A stretch of DNA of 64,000 nt from NCBI RefSeq assembly GCF_041146395.1, contig NC_090989.1, positions 121,023,501 to 121,087,500 of the forward strand, read 5' to 3'. The notes beneath the pieces are model-generated. The model was not told the DNA's origin, did not search any database, and saw only the letters and a list, made by a program, of their open reading frames with translations. This document shows positions 38,551 to 49,679 of this stretch, piece by piece (the first letter of the stretch is position 1; each line of letters starts with the position of its first letter). Position numbers and translations under genes: made by a program. Origin of the DNA: Eulemur rufifrons (taxonomy: Eukaryota > Chordata > Mammalia > Primates > Lemuridae).

Positions 38551-40110
38551 GCAGAGCAAGCAGGTACAGACCCAGAAGCACACAAGGTAGAAGGGTCAGG
38601 TTGGCCTCTGCAAGGATGAAGGAAAAGGGATGTCCAGAACATGTGCAGCTGTGCAGACGTGTGCCTGCAGGCATGTGTGCATATACCTGGGCCTGCATGG
38701 AGCTGAGGAAGGAGGTGCCACTGGACAGGAAGGCAGGAGGAAAGGAGGAGCAAGATGATGAAGGGAATTGCAGAGGTCCCAAAGGCCTAGGGAGCTAGCA
38801 AGGGATTCACACATGTGATGGTCAGACAAAACCAAATACCAAGCTATGGTCTGACAACCAAGATATATTCTGACCAGTGCCCACCACAGGCCCCTGGGCA
38901 CCTGCGCAAAACACGGTGGATTTTCTGATGATACTGACACCGTTACTTGTCCCAAAGCTTACGGGCTATGTCCCACTACCCCAAATCATTTGGATGCATT
39001 GTCGAAGGAGCTGGCAGCACCCCCAGATGGGCTTCCAGTCCAGGAGCAGACAGCCCAGGCCCTCAGGAGCAGACAGCCCAGGAGGAGCCAGCACAGACAC
39101 ATCAAGAGCAAGAGCTCATGTGAAACCACCTGGAATGAGGCCCCTTCCCTATCCCCCATCCCAGCTCACCTCCCAGCTCCAGCCTCAGTGTCAATGAGAA
39201 AGCCAAGAGCAAAGGTCCTATGTTGATGTGCTAGAAAAATAGCAAGAGGAAAACAACAGAACAATTAACTGCAGGGCCCAGCTGCCTTTCACAGATAAGG
39301 CATTCTCTCCGCTGCCACTGTCAATGAAGCCACCTGCAATTATTCCCCATCCTCCTGCTCCGTCCTTTCCATAGTTACAGCCCCCAGGGGGACTGGCCAC
39401 TGTCCAGTGAGACTAGGATGCTGAGGGGTTTCTCTCCTCCCATCCCCCCCCCCCGCCCCGTGTTCTTCCACACTCAAAGCTTATGCTGAATCCCAGCGTC
39501 CTCCTCTGATGTCATGAAGTCTGCACCTGGCCAGATGGACGAGAGCAGCCAGAGCTCAAGCAACAATGAGGCCCCAGGCCCGAGGCAGGCAGGGCAGGGT
39601 CCACAGGGAAGAAGCCAGAGAGGTGCCCAGGATGAAGACCAGCAGCTGGGCCTTCCTCTGGAAGGCAGGAGTGTAGAGGGAGCTCCAGGAGACCTGCACT
39701 GTGCCCTCCTCCCCCTACACCCACCGAGAGCCAGGCACAGATGCCAAACTGCAACCATCTAAGCAACACAACTCACCAAAGACGAGAGCCAGATGGACAT
39801 GCAGCAAAAAGAAAACCAATAATGGTCACGATGGTGTTCTGACTGTCGGGGGCACATGGAGGAGGCAATGCGCAAACAGGAAAATGCAAACCGGGAAGGG
39901 AAAAGGTTTTCCTCCAGCTGCGGACACAGGTGGGACAGTGCCAGGGAACGAGAAGAGAGCCTGGCCATAGGGCCCAAGCGTGGACACCAGAGCAGGACTG
40001 CCTGGTACCTCTGGCAGCACCTGGCAGTACAAGGATTAACCAGCTCATGGTTAATAAATGCTCCCTGATTTAGTCCACAAATAAGCAGTGCTGAGTGGAA
40101 AAGGTGGAGA
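38551..40110. other. Unique intronic sequence
   Basis: A 19-bp direct repeat (39041-39059 and 39064-39082) and a poly-C run near 39443-39460 are the only local structures noted. Confidence 0.45.
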
Positions 40111-40111
40111 A

Positions 40112-40300
40112 CTAACTGGTAGGCAGAGGCCTGGGGAGTTTGACAAACTTTGGTTTGAATCTTAGCTTTTGAGCCAATTAACCTTTCACAGCCACAGCTT
40201 CCTCATCGGCAAAATGGGAGAAAGAATGTTTAGATACTAAGGGTATGGGGACCAATACACATAAAGGGTCCAGCATATGGCAAATGCTAAATGAGTGGGT
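40112..40300 (+). repeat. MIR SINE
   Basis: 'ggtttgaatcttagcttttg', 'cagcttcctcatcggcaaaa' and 'gtccagcatatggcaaatgc' in MIR order. Confidence 0.8.
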
Positions 40301-42495
40301 GGGAGCATAGTCTAGTGCTGGCTCTAGTGTTGCCAGGCTGCAGGATTCCTAAAAAGTCTCTTCCCTTCCCTAAAACTTGTCTCCAGTTCTGCTTCCGACC
40401 TGTCAAGACTGCAGACAAGCCTGACCCCTCACCAGCTCTCTCAAGTTTAACGGAGTCAGTCCCAGGAACCTTGGAAACTAGTGCCAAGCTACAGCCTTGG
40501 GGCCCTGCGCCCCTCACCTGCCCCCTCCTCTCCTGCCCGCCTGCCTCGGCCAGTTTCTCTGCTCATTATCACCTTTACCAGGGGATGGAGAAGCAGAGCA
40601 AGGAGGTTAAATTCAAATCAGTCATTTTGTCACTTGCTGCCAGGAGGTGGGAGGGGAGAGATGAGAGAGGTAGGACCTCAGGTGCAATCTGTGGGCAGAA
40701 ATCAGTCCTTGTAATTCTCAGAAAAATGTCCTCTATGTTCCCAGGTGGGCCCAGCTCTCCTACAGAGAACTCTGGGGGAATCTTCTGCAGTGGCCTCCCT
40801 AAGAGCTGCTAAGTGTATTGTCTATGGGTGCTGAGACCTCACCTGACCTGGAGGAACACCTGTACTGGGGCGAGGGGGAAACAGGGCCTCCTCCTTTATC
40901 ACCTTTTTTCCCCTCTCACAAGTAGATAATCCTGGAGCCTGAGTCACCGGCAGGGTTATTACAGTGTAGGAAAGGGCCCCCAGATCTGCCGCTCTGGGTT
41001 TCTCCCACAGAGCTAACACTGCGCGCTTGCTGGAGTGTGAGTGAGTAGGTGAATGAGATGCTTTTCCTGTCTGGAACCCTGGCAGCACAATGAGACATAC
41101 CCATTTGCTAGGCTGTGGCAATGAAACGTTCTCCTTCACCAAGTTAGCAGCAAACTTACAAGCCAATTGCTCTGAGAGGCACCCAGCAGATAATTCTACC
41201 TGGTGCCAGTGGGAGGTCCTTAGGACAGGGTCTCCCTCATCAGGGAACCAGGCTGAGACCCTTCCTGATGCTGGCCACGCTCACCCTCGCTGATCTCTGA
41301 TGCTTGAGAATCAGGTCATAAGCTGCCTCCTGCACAACCCCACCAGCCTGTGAGGACCCATGCCCCACCCACAATTCGCCAGGGTCACCATGCTCCAGAC
41401 TGGACTTTACCCCTGCTTGCTTCCACCTCTGCTTCTACTCCAGGGTGTGGCCCCCCTCCAGTCCCTGCTACTCTCTCCACCGTAATGCCCTTCCTCCAGT
41501 CTGGTTCAACTAGGAGAGGCCTGAGGCACAGCGAGGAAGAGAGCTAACCTGCATCCGGTTGCTGCCTGTACCTTGAATTGGATGACAAGTGGTTTTCCAC
41601 TAGCAAAGAAGAACCAATCCACTGCTTTCCAGACCTCCCTGAAAAGTGTGTTCCCATCTTTCTAACCCCCAGAGGTATGGTCAACAGAAGCCAGTAAGGT
41701 GCTCTAAGACATCAGGCATCAGGGATCTCTGATGGAGCAAGTGGCCTTGACCTGGCCACTCAAAGCCCCCCTCTAAGCCCAGTCAAACTCTCTGACCCAA
41801 GGGCCCTGCCTATAGCGGCTACTTGAAATGGAATCTGCAGAAGAAGCTGAGGAATTTCTCGTGCAAAATTTTGCTTTTAAATATGAAATCTCTCCCAAGG
41901 TGTTATTTTATTATTATAGTAATTTCCTCTGAAGGGCAGACATCCAATGCTCTGTTTCTCCACCATCTTTGGAGACATGGGAATCTAATGGAGATATTCA
42001 AGTTGCTTAAGTGGCTAGTGCAGAAGAGGGAGACATAAAGGGAGCTCTTCCAAGGAATGCAGACCCCAGGTATCCAAGTGCAGGGATGTAGTCTAGACAG
42101 TCAAGTGGGGACAGGTAAGGCATCGGGTACCCAGGCCCATCTCCTTTGGTGACACTAGTCTGCTGATCATTTCTCCTTTGGTAGGGCTGTCCAGGGCAGG
42201 AAGAGGAGCAAAGATGCCAGTTCTGCTGGATTCCTTATCAGAAACTGTGTGCAGTACAGGTCTCCAGCCCCGTGTCTGTGTGCGGAGGGTGGGAGGTAGG
42301 AGGAAGGGGCAGGTAGGGAGCTACAGGAAAACCAAAGCCTGAACTAAAGTGTTGAGATTATCCAAACATTTCTCTCATGACCAGAAACCTGAAGTCCCCA
42401 GTAGTCAATGGAGTACCCAACGGCCAGTGGCAGAGTCGGCATCAGAGCTCTTCCCACCCCAGGGTTCCAGCTGATATGAATCTTCCTTCATGCAA
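40301..42495. other. Unique intronic sequence
   Basis: No recognised feature. Confidence 0.45.
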
Positions 42496-42500
42496 ATGTG

Positions 42501-42722
42501 GAGCACTGTGGCGTGGTTAAGAACACAGACTACAGAATCTGACTGCCTGGATTCAAATCCAGGCTTGGCCACTCACTAGCTATGTACCTCAGTCTTCTCA
42601 TCTGAAAAATGGGAGAGGGGTTGATAATAATAATACCTACCTGATAGGCTGTTGTAAGGACGAAGTAAACTATTTTATGTAAAGCACCTAGAACAGCACA
42701 CCTGTTAAGTGTCAGATACCAT
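42501..42722 (+). repeat. MIR SINE, near full length
   Basis: The best-preserved MIR here: tRNA-derived head 'gcgtggttaagaacacagac', B-box region 'gattcaaatccaggcttggc', core 'gtcttctcatctgaaaaatg', and 'aaagcacctagaacagcaca' end. Confidence 0.93.
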
Positions 42723-42725
42723 CAG

Positions 42726-43050
42726 CAGTTTTCAAATATACTGGTGCCAGGCTGTCTACATCTGAACCATCAGGGCCCCTGGTTAAAATTGCAGATGCCC
42801 AGGCCATTCTGACTCAGTCAGTGCATAATGGGGCAGGACCCATCAGGATTTCTGACTGCAGTCTGGTCTAGAACCATTCCCCTGGGCAGTGCTTCCAGGA
42901 AGCACTTACTTCAGGATCTTCTGGGGGATCCATTAAAAATGCAGACGTTCAGGATCCATTCAGTTTTGCTGAACTTTTAGGGTTAGGACCTAAAATTGCC
43001 CAGGTGACATATAGGCTACCTGAAGTCTGATATTCACTGTCTGAGATGAT
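42726..43050 (+). repeat. Two MER5-like (hAT) fragments
   Basis: 'gcagttttcaaatatactgg' with 'gcccctggttaaaattgcag' and a second start at about 42895 with 'ctgggggatccattaaaaat', resembling MER5/Charlie-type non-autonomous elements. Confidence 0.5.
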
Positions 43051-43054
43051 AGTC

Positions 43055-46000
43055 TCCTCTTTGGACTTTCAAACTTGCCTCTACCTTTTGCTCATGCTGG
43101 AAATACACTGTGCTCCTAAATCTTAGTGATACTAAGAACGCTTAGGGATTACCTAAAAATGGTTTTTTAAAGTTGGTAATATAAATGTATCCTTGATTTT
43201 AATAGCATCTTTCTTTTTAATCTAATACAGAGTATGCCCTCATATCAGATGTTATGTGTTCCAACTCCTAAGGTTGGAACAGGTGGGCATCATAACCCAC
43301 TAGAATGGAGGAAAACACTGTGGCTAGGTGGACTGGGTGATTTCCCAAGCGACAGAGCTGGGAGACAAAAAGCCAGGTGGAGTACTCTGGCTTCAAGATT
43401 CTGCTCTCTATCTCCACCCCAGGTTGATTCCAGCACGAACCTCATGGCCAGACCCATTCCTGACCCGACAACTCCTTCCATTGTCCCAAGTTCATTCAAT
43501 CAACGAGAGAACAGGCAGTTTCCAGTAAATGGGTCCACAGGCTAGATCCAGAGGAAGGGGTTATTCTTCTGTCCCTTCTCCTCCAGCCCAATTTGCTTTA
43601 TCAAAGATTTCTTCTTGATGGGTAAAATTAAATTAGGGCCATACTGTGCCTCTGATTCATGGGATTTTCTTAAGGTATATCTTGGTAATAATGACTCATC
43701 CTTGTTGAGGGGACAGGGCAGGGGCTCTGAGATTGAGTCTGGGTCTGCACATGTCAACAAAATGCAGGAGGGGCTGGGGCAGGATCCCATGTGGCCTGGC
43801 TGTCCCTCCCCATGCTTGAGGGCATCACCAGCTGCTGGTAGCTCTGCTCCACCAACCCAGAAGGTTTGAGCTGGGGCTGAGTCCCGACCTCTGCAGTTGT
43901 TGACATTGCCAAGACTTTTCCCAAGCAATTGCCTCGAGCTTGCATTGCCCTATGTCACCAGCATTTCACTTGTGGCTTGAGGAGGTCCCTCCACAAACAC
44001 TGAGTAATAAGCAATCTTTCCACAACACACAGAAAATAAAATCAGCTAATAGATGAATTTACTTTCCTTTCTTGGGCATTTTAAAAAAATCTTTGGCACC
44101 TGCTACTGCTTTGTAGGCTCAAGCATGCTCATGGACACCTAAAACAGATACACACATGGCAAACAAATATTAACAGAAAAAATGCAGAAGCAGATAATCA
44201 CTGCCCAACCTGGTGGCCTGTTGTAGACACATAGGCTAGGTTGTAGTTTACCACCACGAACCTGCAATGGAAGCTTAACTGAATCCAAAATGTGTACAAT
44301 GAAATTCAGTGCCCTCGCATTTCAAGGTGGGCCACGCCACAAAGGGGCACAGTAACTCAGCAGTGTACTCATGCATCAGCAATGCCTACTGAGAACCCAC
44401 CACTTGTCAAGCCCTGAGAAATCTACCACCCAAATACGTGTGGACATTCAAGGGTGCCAAGCCCAGGACTTCACTCTAAGTTACACCAAAGAACTGGTCT
44501 TCTGGGAGTGTTCTAGTCAGCCAGTGTCGCACACACTGAGGCCACCTGCAGGTGCATGGCCATTCCCTGGCAACAGTGGGTGGAACTGGGAGAATGCTGC
44601 CAGAATTAGCAATTCCAGGTTGCTGCCTTCCAGAAGGGCCAACATGCGTAGTCCAGGTATACCCCACTCTGAGGATGGGTGTCTGCTGCAAACCCAACAT
44701 GTTCCTGCCACTGTGGAAGCAACCTCAGGACAAGCCCAGGTTTCCAGGTCCTATCCCAAAAGGCACAAGCCAAGGGGCAGCTCAGAGAATGCAAGTGGTT
44801 ACCTTCACCCCACAGACACCAACAGTCCATTCTTAACAAGCTCTCAGAGCCAGTATGAAACGGTACTGGCTTGAACAAGCAGTTGTTTGCTGGGGGCTGA
44901 GGAAAGAGGCCTGGCTTTGTGTCCAGAGGGCCAGGGGATGTCAGCGTCCCTGCTCCACGGCCTGCCTTGCTTCCTTTTGAAAACAGACTTTAAAAGCCCC
45001 AGACAGCCTTTCCCTGTAGTGATATTTCTCTCCTCACAGAGCAGAACCAGCTGGAAGTGGGGAAGGGTGGGTGAGAAGGAGGGAAGGGAAGCTCTCTTTC
45101 AGTCCTGGTTTCCCATACCCTAAGCCAAGTGGCTTTCTACCTGATGATACGTCAGTTAGAGCCCCTTCCCCTCCTCTGCCCTCTGGCCAACAACGGGACC
45201 CTGCCCTCCCTCCTTCCACTCAGGAAGAGGGCTCCTAGGTTCTGCCCTCCTTCTTTCTACTTGGAAAGTGGGCTCCTAGGCCCTGTGTCCCTCTGGCCCC
45301 ATCTCCCCACTTGGCCCGTGACTGCTGCTGTCCCTTAGTCCCTGCTCTGGCGTGTGCTGAGGACTTGCGTGGTCCCAGAGCTGCTTGCCCTGGATTGGCA
45401 AAGCCCAGCTGAAATTCCCCCAGAGACTTGGGGAGCGGCGGGGAGCAGACAGACACACAAGTGGCTGAAACAAGCAATGAGAGGCGCCCCCTGGCCACCG
45501 CCGACTTTGGAGGGATCTGCTGTCTGTTGCAAGCAGCTCATTGATCCACTTTTCTGATAATTATTCCTCACTCATCACAAACCAAATGACGCTGGCCCCG
45601 GCCCAGCCAAGCAGGCGGGAAGGCGCCCCGTGTGTGGAGAGTAGAAAATGAACCTTCCTGTGTTCATTCTAGGAGAGGAAGGAGTGAATGGTGTGTACTA
45701 TCCCTGCGCACTGAGCAGGGACGAAGGGGCTGCTTTAATATTCTGCTGAATGTGGTGTTTCTTTTAACCCTTGCTGGAGAGATTGTGAGCCCACAGAGTC
45801 AGACTCCTTCTTGCCAGGCCACTGGCAAAGTTTCCCCACCTGGACCGGAAGAAGCCACAGCTCCAAGGAAGGTGGCTCGAGAAAGCCTGGTGCCAGGGCC
45901 CTGTATATCAGGCTGGGTGCCGGCACAATGGTCCCCCACAGCCAGTGCTGGCCAAGCAGACAGGGAGCTCTGTTTAGCCGAGAAGGGGGTCTAGGAGGAA

Positions 46001-46480
46001 GCCCAGGATGTCCTGATGCCTCATGTTCTCCCACACATATACTCTCCAAACTAGTTCGCCTCTTTGCATGGGGACCCAAGGCCCACTGAGGGGAACTCAA
46101 TGCCAAGACCAGCCTTCGCAAAATGAGCACCCAAGTGCTCTCCGAGACCCAGCCACTGACTCTCTGGAGGTGCAAAGAGCAGCCGGCCGACCCTGCCTCA
46201 GACCGGCACGACCTTCCCGACGCTATGAAGTCCGGTTTCCAATCGCCCTTTGCAAATGCTCTCACCTGGGCTTTTCTTGCCGGGTTTTGGGGTGTATATG
46301 CCCTTGAATTTCCTATTTCAACTGCTCCCGCACGTGTCTCTCCATAAGTCAAACCCAAGCATCCCTACGCCGGGGTGTTGACCGCGCTCGGCTCCAGTCC
46401 CCTGCCCATTCCAAAAAACAACCCCCTCCCTAGAAAGATCAGCAACCCAAGAGGGCAGTGGGAGGCCAAGGGCAGACAAA
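43055..46480. other. Unique intronic sequence approaching the CpG island
   Basis: GC content and CpG density rise from about 45400. A two-copy tandem of about 41 bp lies at 45202-45280. No exon found. Confidence 0.5.
45483..45494 (-). promoter_or_regulatory. CTCF-like motif, minus orientation
   Basis: Minus-strand CCAGGGGGCGCC matches the strong 3' core of the CTCF motif (AGRKGGCRS) exactly; the 5' part is weaker. It lies 2.4 kb inside intron 1. Confidence 0.4.
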
Positions 46481-47923
46481 ACGCCACCTTCGGAAAAGCA
46501 AGGGAGAGCTTCCTAGGCATTAATCGCCGCACCCCCGCGCCGCCACTGGAACAAACGAGGGATGTGGTGGTCTTCTCGAAAACGCAAGGGAATCTTAGCC
46601 GCGCCTGAGGGCCTGGAATGTCCCCCAGCTTCGCTTAGAGAAGGGCAGCGCTTTCCCGAGCGGTGGGGGGCTCCAAACCATGGTGTTTGGGGGGAGTTTC
46701 TACTGGGCAACCGGGCAGTTTCGGGAGGAACGGGTAGCAACCGAGCGAGCTCGCAGATGGGAACGCGGGGCGGGCGCCAGGACCTGCGTCCCTTTGGCCA
46801 GCTCGGAGTCCCCCCGCGGAGTTCCACCCTGAGCCGGACGCCGGGAAGCAGGGCTGCTAGCCGGACTGCGGCAGAGCATCACCCCCAGAGTTGCTTCCCT
46901 CGCGACAACTCCAGCTCCGCTCTCCAGCGGGGCTGTGTTCCGGGAGGCGGCCGCGGCCGCCGCTCGGCTGCGAAGGATGGGGGCGGGGGAAGAGGGCGGG
47001 AGGCGGGGAGCCTGGCCGGGATTTCCCACAGGGATTCGCGGGCGCAACTGAGCGCCCGGGCTCCCTGCTGCGCCAGGCACTGTGTCCGCCGAGCGCGCTT
47101 TCCCGGCCACTAGCCGGAAGGCACAGCGGAGGCTGAGCTAGCAGACAGTGTCGTGCCCGCCGGCTCCGGGCTACCCAGTCTCCTCTCTGGGGCGGGGGGA
47201 GGCTGGGCGAGTTTAAGGAGGACCACTCACCCCAGTCCAGCCCTGTTCCAAGCTCAAGAGGCTAAAAGGATGTCCACCTCGCACCGACAGACCCTGAAAA
47301 GGTGCAGTCCCGCAGGCTCCCGGACCACCAGACTGTTCCCCGAACTCAGCCCCTCTCCTTCGGCGGCCACTTGCTGAGTACCAGGGCAGGGTTTCTCCAG
47401 CCCCCGCGCGCAGCACTTGCTCGCGGAGCCCAGAGAGGAGACTCGGTGGACTGCCAGCTGGGGAAAGGGAGGTGGCGCGCGGCTGCTCTGAAGCGCATCG
47501 GTGCCAGGGATAGGAAAGGAGCTGACCGGCGCCCGTACTCCAGGAGCCGATGGCCCGAGGCGCCCTTTCCTCCTAGACGCCCAGCTCTGCCCAGAGCTAA
47601 GCAGCGTGCACCGCAATGCAGCGGGCTCCGCGCTCTCGGAGCAGAGGCTGCGGGTGACCGAGACTGCCAAAGAGTGCCGGGGTGCGGGAGCCGGGGTACT
47701 CCGCGAGCCAGCTTCGGTCGCTAAGAGCCAGCCGGGGCCGCGCCGGTGGGTGCCGCCCTAGCCCTGCGCCCGGCCGTGGCAGAGGCTCCTAGACCGCCTT
47801 GCCCTCAGGTCCCGGGATGCGCGCAACGCGAAGCAGCCAAAAGAAACCCCGCGAGCCGCGAAGCACAGCGGCCCCGAGGCTGCAGCCACCAGCCGCCAAC
47901 TTGCTCCATGGAGGGTACATTAC

Positions 47924-47981
47924 CTTCCATCGCGGCCACTGCGGATGCCAGTAGGAGCAGCAGCAGGCAATCCAGGGCCAT
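47924..47981 (-). CDS. EPHB1: EPHB1 first coding exon (signal peptide)
   Basis: Encodes MALDCLLLLLLASAVAAME plus the first base of the next codon, ending exactly at a GT donor (GAAG|GTAATG, phase 1). This matches the recalled N-terminus of ephrin type-B receptor 1, where the split codon completes as Glu (…AMEE). EPHB1 is a single-pass receptor tyrosine kinase of about 984 residues that binds ephrin-B ligands at cell contacts and guides axons, including retinal axons at the chiasm. This exon gives only the signal peptide: a short n-region, six Leu, then an ASAVAA cleavage region; the mature protein begins near residue 18. The ATG has a good context (G at -3 and G at +4). EPHB2 and other paralogues start differently. 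Residue 5 is Cys; the human protein as I recall it has Tyr. The remaining exons lie outside the window, at lower coordinates on this strand. Confidence 0.93.
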
Positions 47982-48330
47982 CGCCGGCCGGCGGCCCCCA
48001 GGCCGAGCCCAAGCCGAGGCGGCCGCGCGGGGAGGGCGCCGCGTCCCGGGGCGCCGCTGCGCTCCCCGCCGGTGGCTTTTCCGTATCCTTTCGCGCTCTC
48101 GCCGGGACCCGGCTCCCCGGAGCGCTGCGTGGGCGTGGGCGGGAGTGTGCGCGCGTGGGGCGGTGCGGGCGCGCGTGGGTGTGGGTGTGCATGTGTGTGT
48201 GTGTGTTTATGGGAGAGGTGGGTGTGTGCCTGCGTGTGTGTGAGAGACAGAGAGAGGGCGAGGGAGAGCGAGCCTGGGAGAGCGCGCGAGCGTGTGCGTC
48301 CTGGTGTCACATAGCGAGCTACAGCGGAGC
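47982..48330 (-). promoter_or_regulatory. EPHB1: EPHB1 5' leader and core promoter region (approximate)
   Basis: GC-rich sequence upstream of the ATG. The transcription start cannot be fixed from sequence; a few hundred bases of leader are usual for this gene. No TATA box is evident, as expected for a CpG-island promoter. The minus strand holds CA-rich tracts (48180-48240) and CT-rich text (48240-48280), a start-stop ATG-TGA at 48312-48307, and an ATG at 48192-48190 opening a frame that overlaps the main start. Confidence 0.6.
48180..48260. repeat. TG-rich and GA-rich simple sequence in the leader
   Basis: Plus strand shows alternating TG steps ('gtgtgtgtgtgtgt' near 48193-48208) and then GAGA-type purines. 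On the transcribed strand this is CA-rich then CT-rich. Confidence 0.85.
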
Positions 48331-48417
48331 CTACGAGAGGACGGAGCCGGCCAGACTGACGGGGAGGGAGCGGGATCCCCCACCATCAGCTCTCTCCCCA
48401 CCCCTAACACCTCCTGT

Positions 48418-48460
48418 CCAATCAAGGAATCAAACCTGCAAAATTCCCCCGTCCAATCAG
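48418..48460 (-). promoter_or_regulatory. Two CCAAT boxes (inverted relative to EPHB1)
   Basis: CCAATC at 48418-48423 and CCAATCAG at 48453-48460 on the plus strand, 35 bp apart, read ATTGG toward EPHB1. NF-Y often binds such paired inverted boxes in CpG-island promoters. Confidence 0.5.
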
Positions 48461-48689
48461 GCGCGAGCACCTCCTTACACTGGCATTGTTAGTTTAAGAA
48501 AAACTTTTGCTTGCAAGGCTGTGCGGGAGGGCTCGGAAGGGGCTAGGAGGGGTGTGGGCTCCCCCTCGTGGTGCTCTCGGAGAACCGCACCGACCCGCCC
48601 TCACTCCCCGCATCCCAGACTTCCCGGCCCTGCGAAGGAGCCTGTTGAGACCTCTTGCCCTTGCAGCCCTCCCAGGACTGGATGAGCTT

Positions 48690-48975
48690 TAAACAATCAA
48701 ATTGGTCTCCTTTCATCTTCGCAGCAACAAGAGTACCCTGACCACTCAGTGCCACTCCCTTGCCACATCCTCTGCCCCGCACCACAGTACTTTGCCTTCT
48801 GTGAATAGCAGGGAACAGTATTTACTAATCCACCTTGTTGTTTGTGGATCTCCCCTTATTAAAATGGGGTCTGCATTCTTGGGATTCGTGTCTATTTTGC
48901 TCACTACAGAATCCCCAGTGCCCAGAACAGTGCCTGGCATGTGATAGCATGTATCTCTTGAATGAATGATGCTGT
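48690..48975 (+). repeat. L2-like 3' end
   Basis: 'agaatccccagtgcccagaa' and 'cagtgcctggcatgtgatag' then 'cttgaatgaatgatg' are L2 terminal text; the 5' part is uncertain. Confidence 0.6.
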
Positions 48976-49640
48976 TCAGAGAATCTGTGGGCTGCTGCTC
49001 CAGTGCCCGCAGGGTGCGGCCAGGCTTCCTGTCCAACTCCTCGCTGTTCTTTTCCGGCAGAAGCCTCTAACTGCCTTTATTGCTCACTTCCAGTGCACTC
49101 TGTGAACATCCAGGGGGGCCCTGACCCCAGAGGATGGCATCAGGTGGGAGAGACCGGCAGTCACACTGTCAGCTGTAAAACAGCAGAGAAGGCAATGGGG
49201 ATGGCCCAGGGTCATGCAAGGTGAGGTGCACAGAGGAGGGTACTGTTGCTGTAGGCTGGGCCTTGAGTGTGTGTTGGAAGGACTTGCTTAGGTAGCAACG
49301 GGGGGACAGGGCGTTAGAGTTAGGAGCAGGTCTCCCAAGCTCAGATCTGACAGTGTCACCTTCTCTTCCTGTTTCTGAAAGAAACAGAAGGGCCAGAGAG
49401 TTCTAGATCAGGAGCCCACTTTGAGGCTGTTATACGTTATGCTGGAGAAGTGTCCTTCCCTCCTCACCACTTCCCACCATATACCTGATGATGGTCTGGC
49501 CCTGCAAGGTCAGGGAGGACCACTAGGTCACCCTCCTCTTCCGCCGCCCTCCCCACTGTGGGGGCAGCAAGCCTTTCCCCAGAGTTGTTAATGAGTTGAC
49601 AGTGGGCAGAGGTGATAGCTCTCTTTTTGATGACTCTCCT
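48976..49640. other. Unique upstream sequence
   Basis: No recognised feature. Confidence 0.45.
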
Positions 49641-49679
49641 TGGGCTTTTCTATTAATAAATCAGTTCCCCGCCCTGCGT

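Larger units (their letters stand above)
46480..48600. promoter_or_regulatory. EPHB1: CpG island at the EPHB1 5' end
   Basis: CpG dinucleotides are frequent throughout, in contrast to the CpG-poor flanks, with many GGGCGG-type Sp1 boxes and runs of GCC/CGG. The island covers the first coding exon, the leader and about 1.4 kb of the start of intron 1. High GC leaves long chance open frames on both strands (for example 46562-47113 and 47945-48685), which are not genes. Germline-unmethylated promoter islands keep CpGs in this way, which supports 47.9-48.4 kb as a real transcription start region. Confidence 0.9.

Noticed and set aside
42501..42722. tRNA gene
   Set aside because: The tRNA-like head belongs to a MIR SINE; no cloverleaf with intact arms is present.
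46562..47113. Open frames in the CpG island (also 47302-47724, 47945-48685 and 47789-48310)
   Set aside because: Arg/Pro/Gly/Ala-rich translations typical of CpG-island DNA with few stop codons. The minus-strand frame 47789-48310 begins at a non-ATG codon and reads through the EPHB1 donor.
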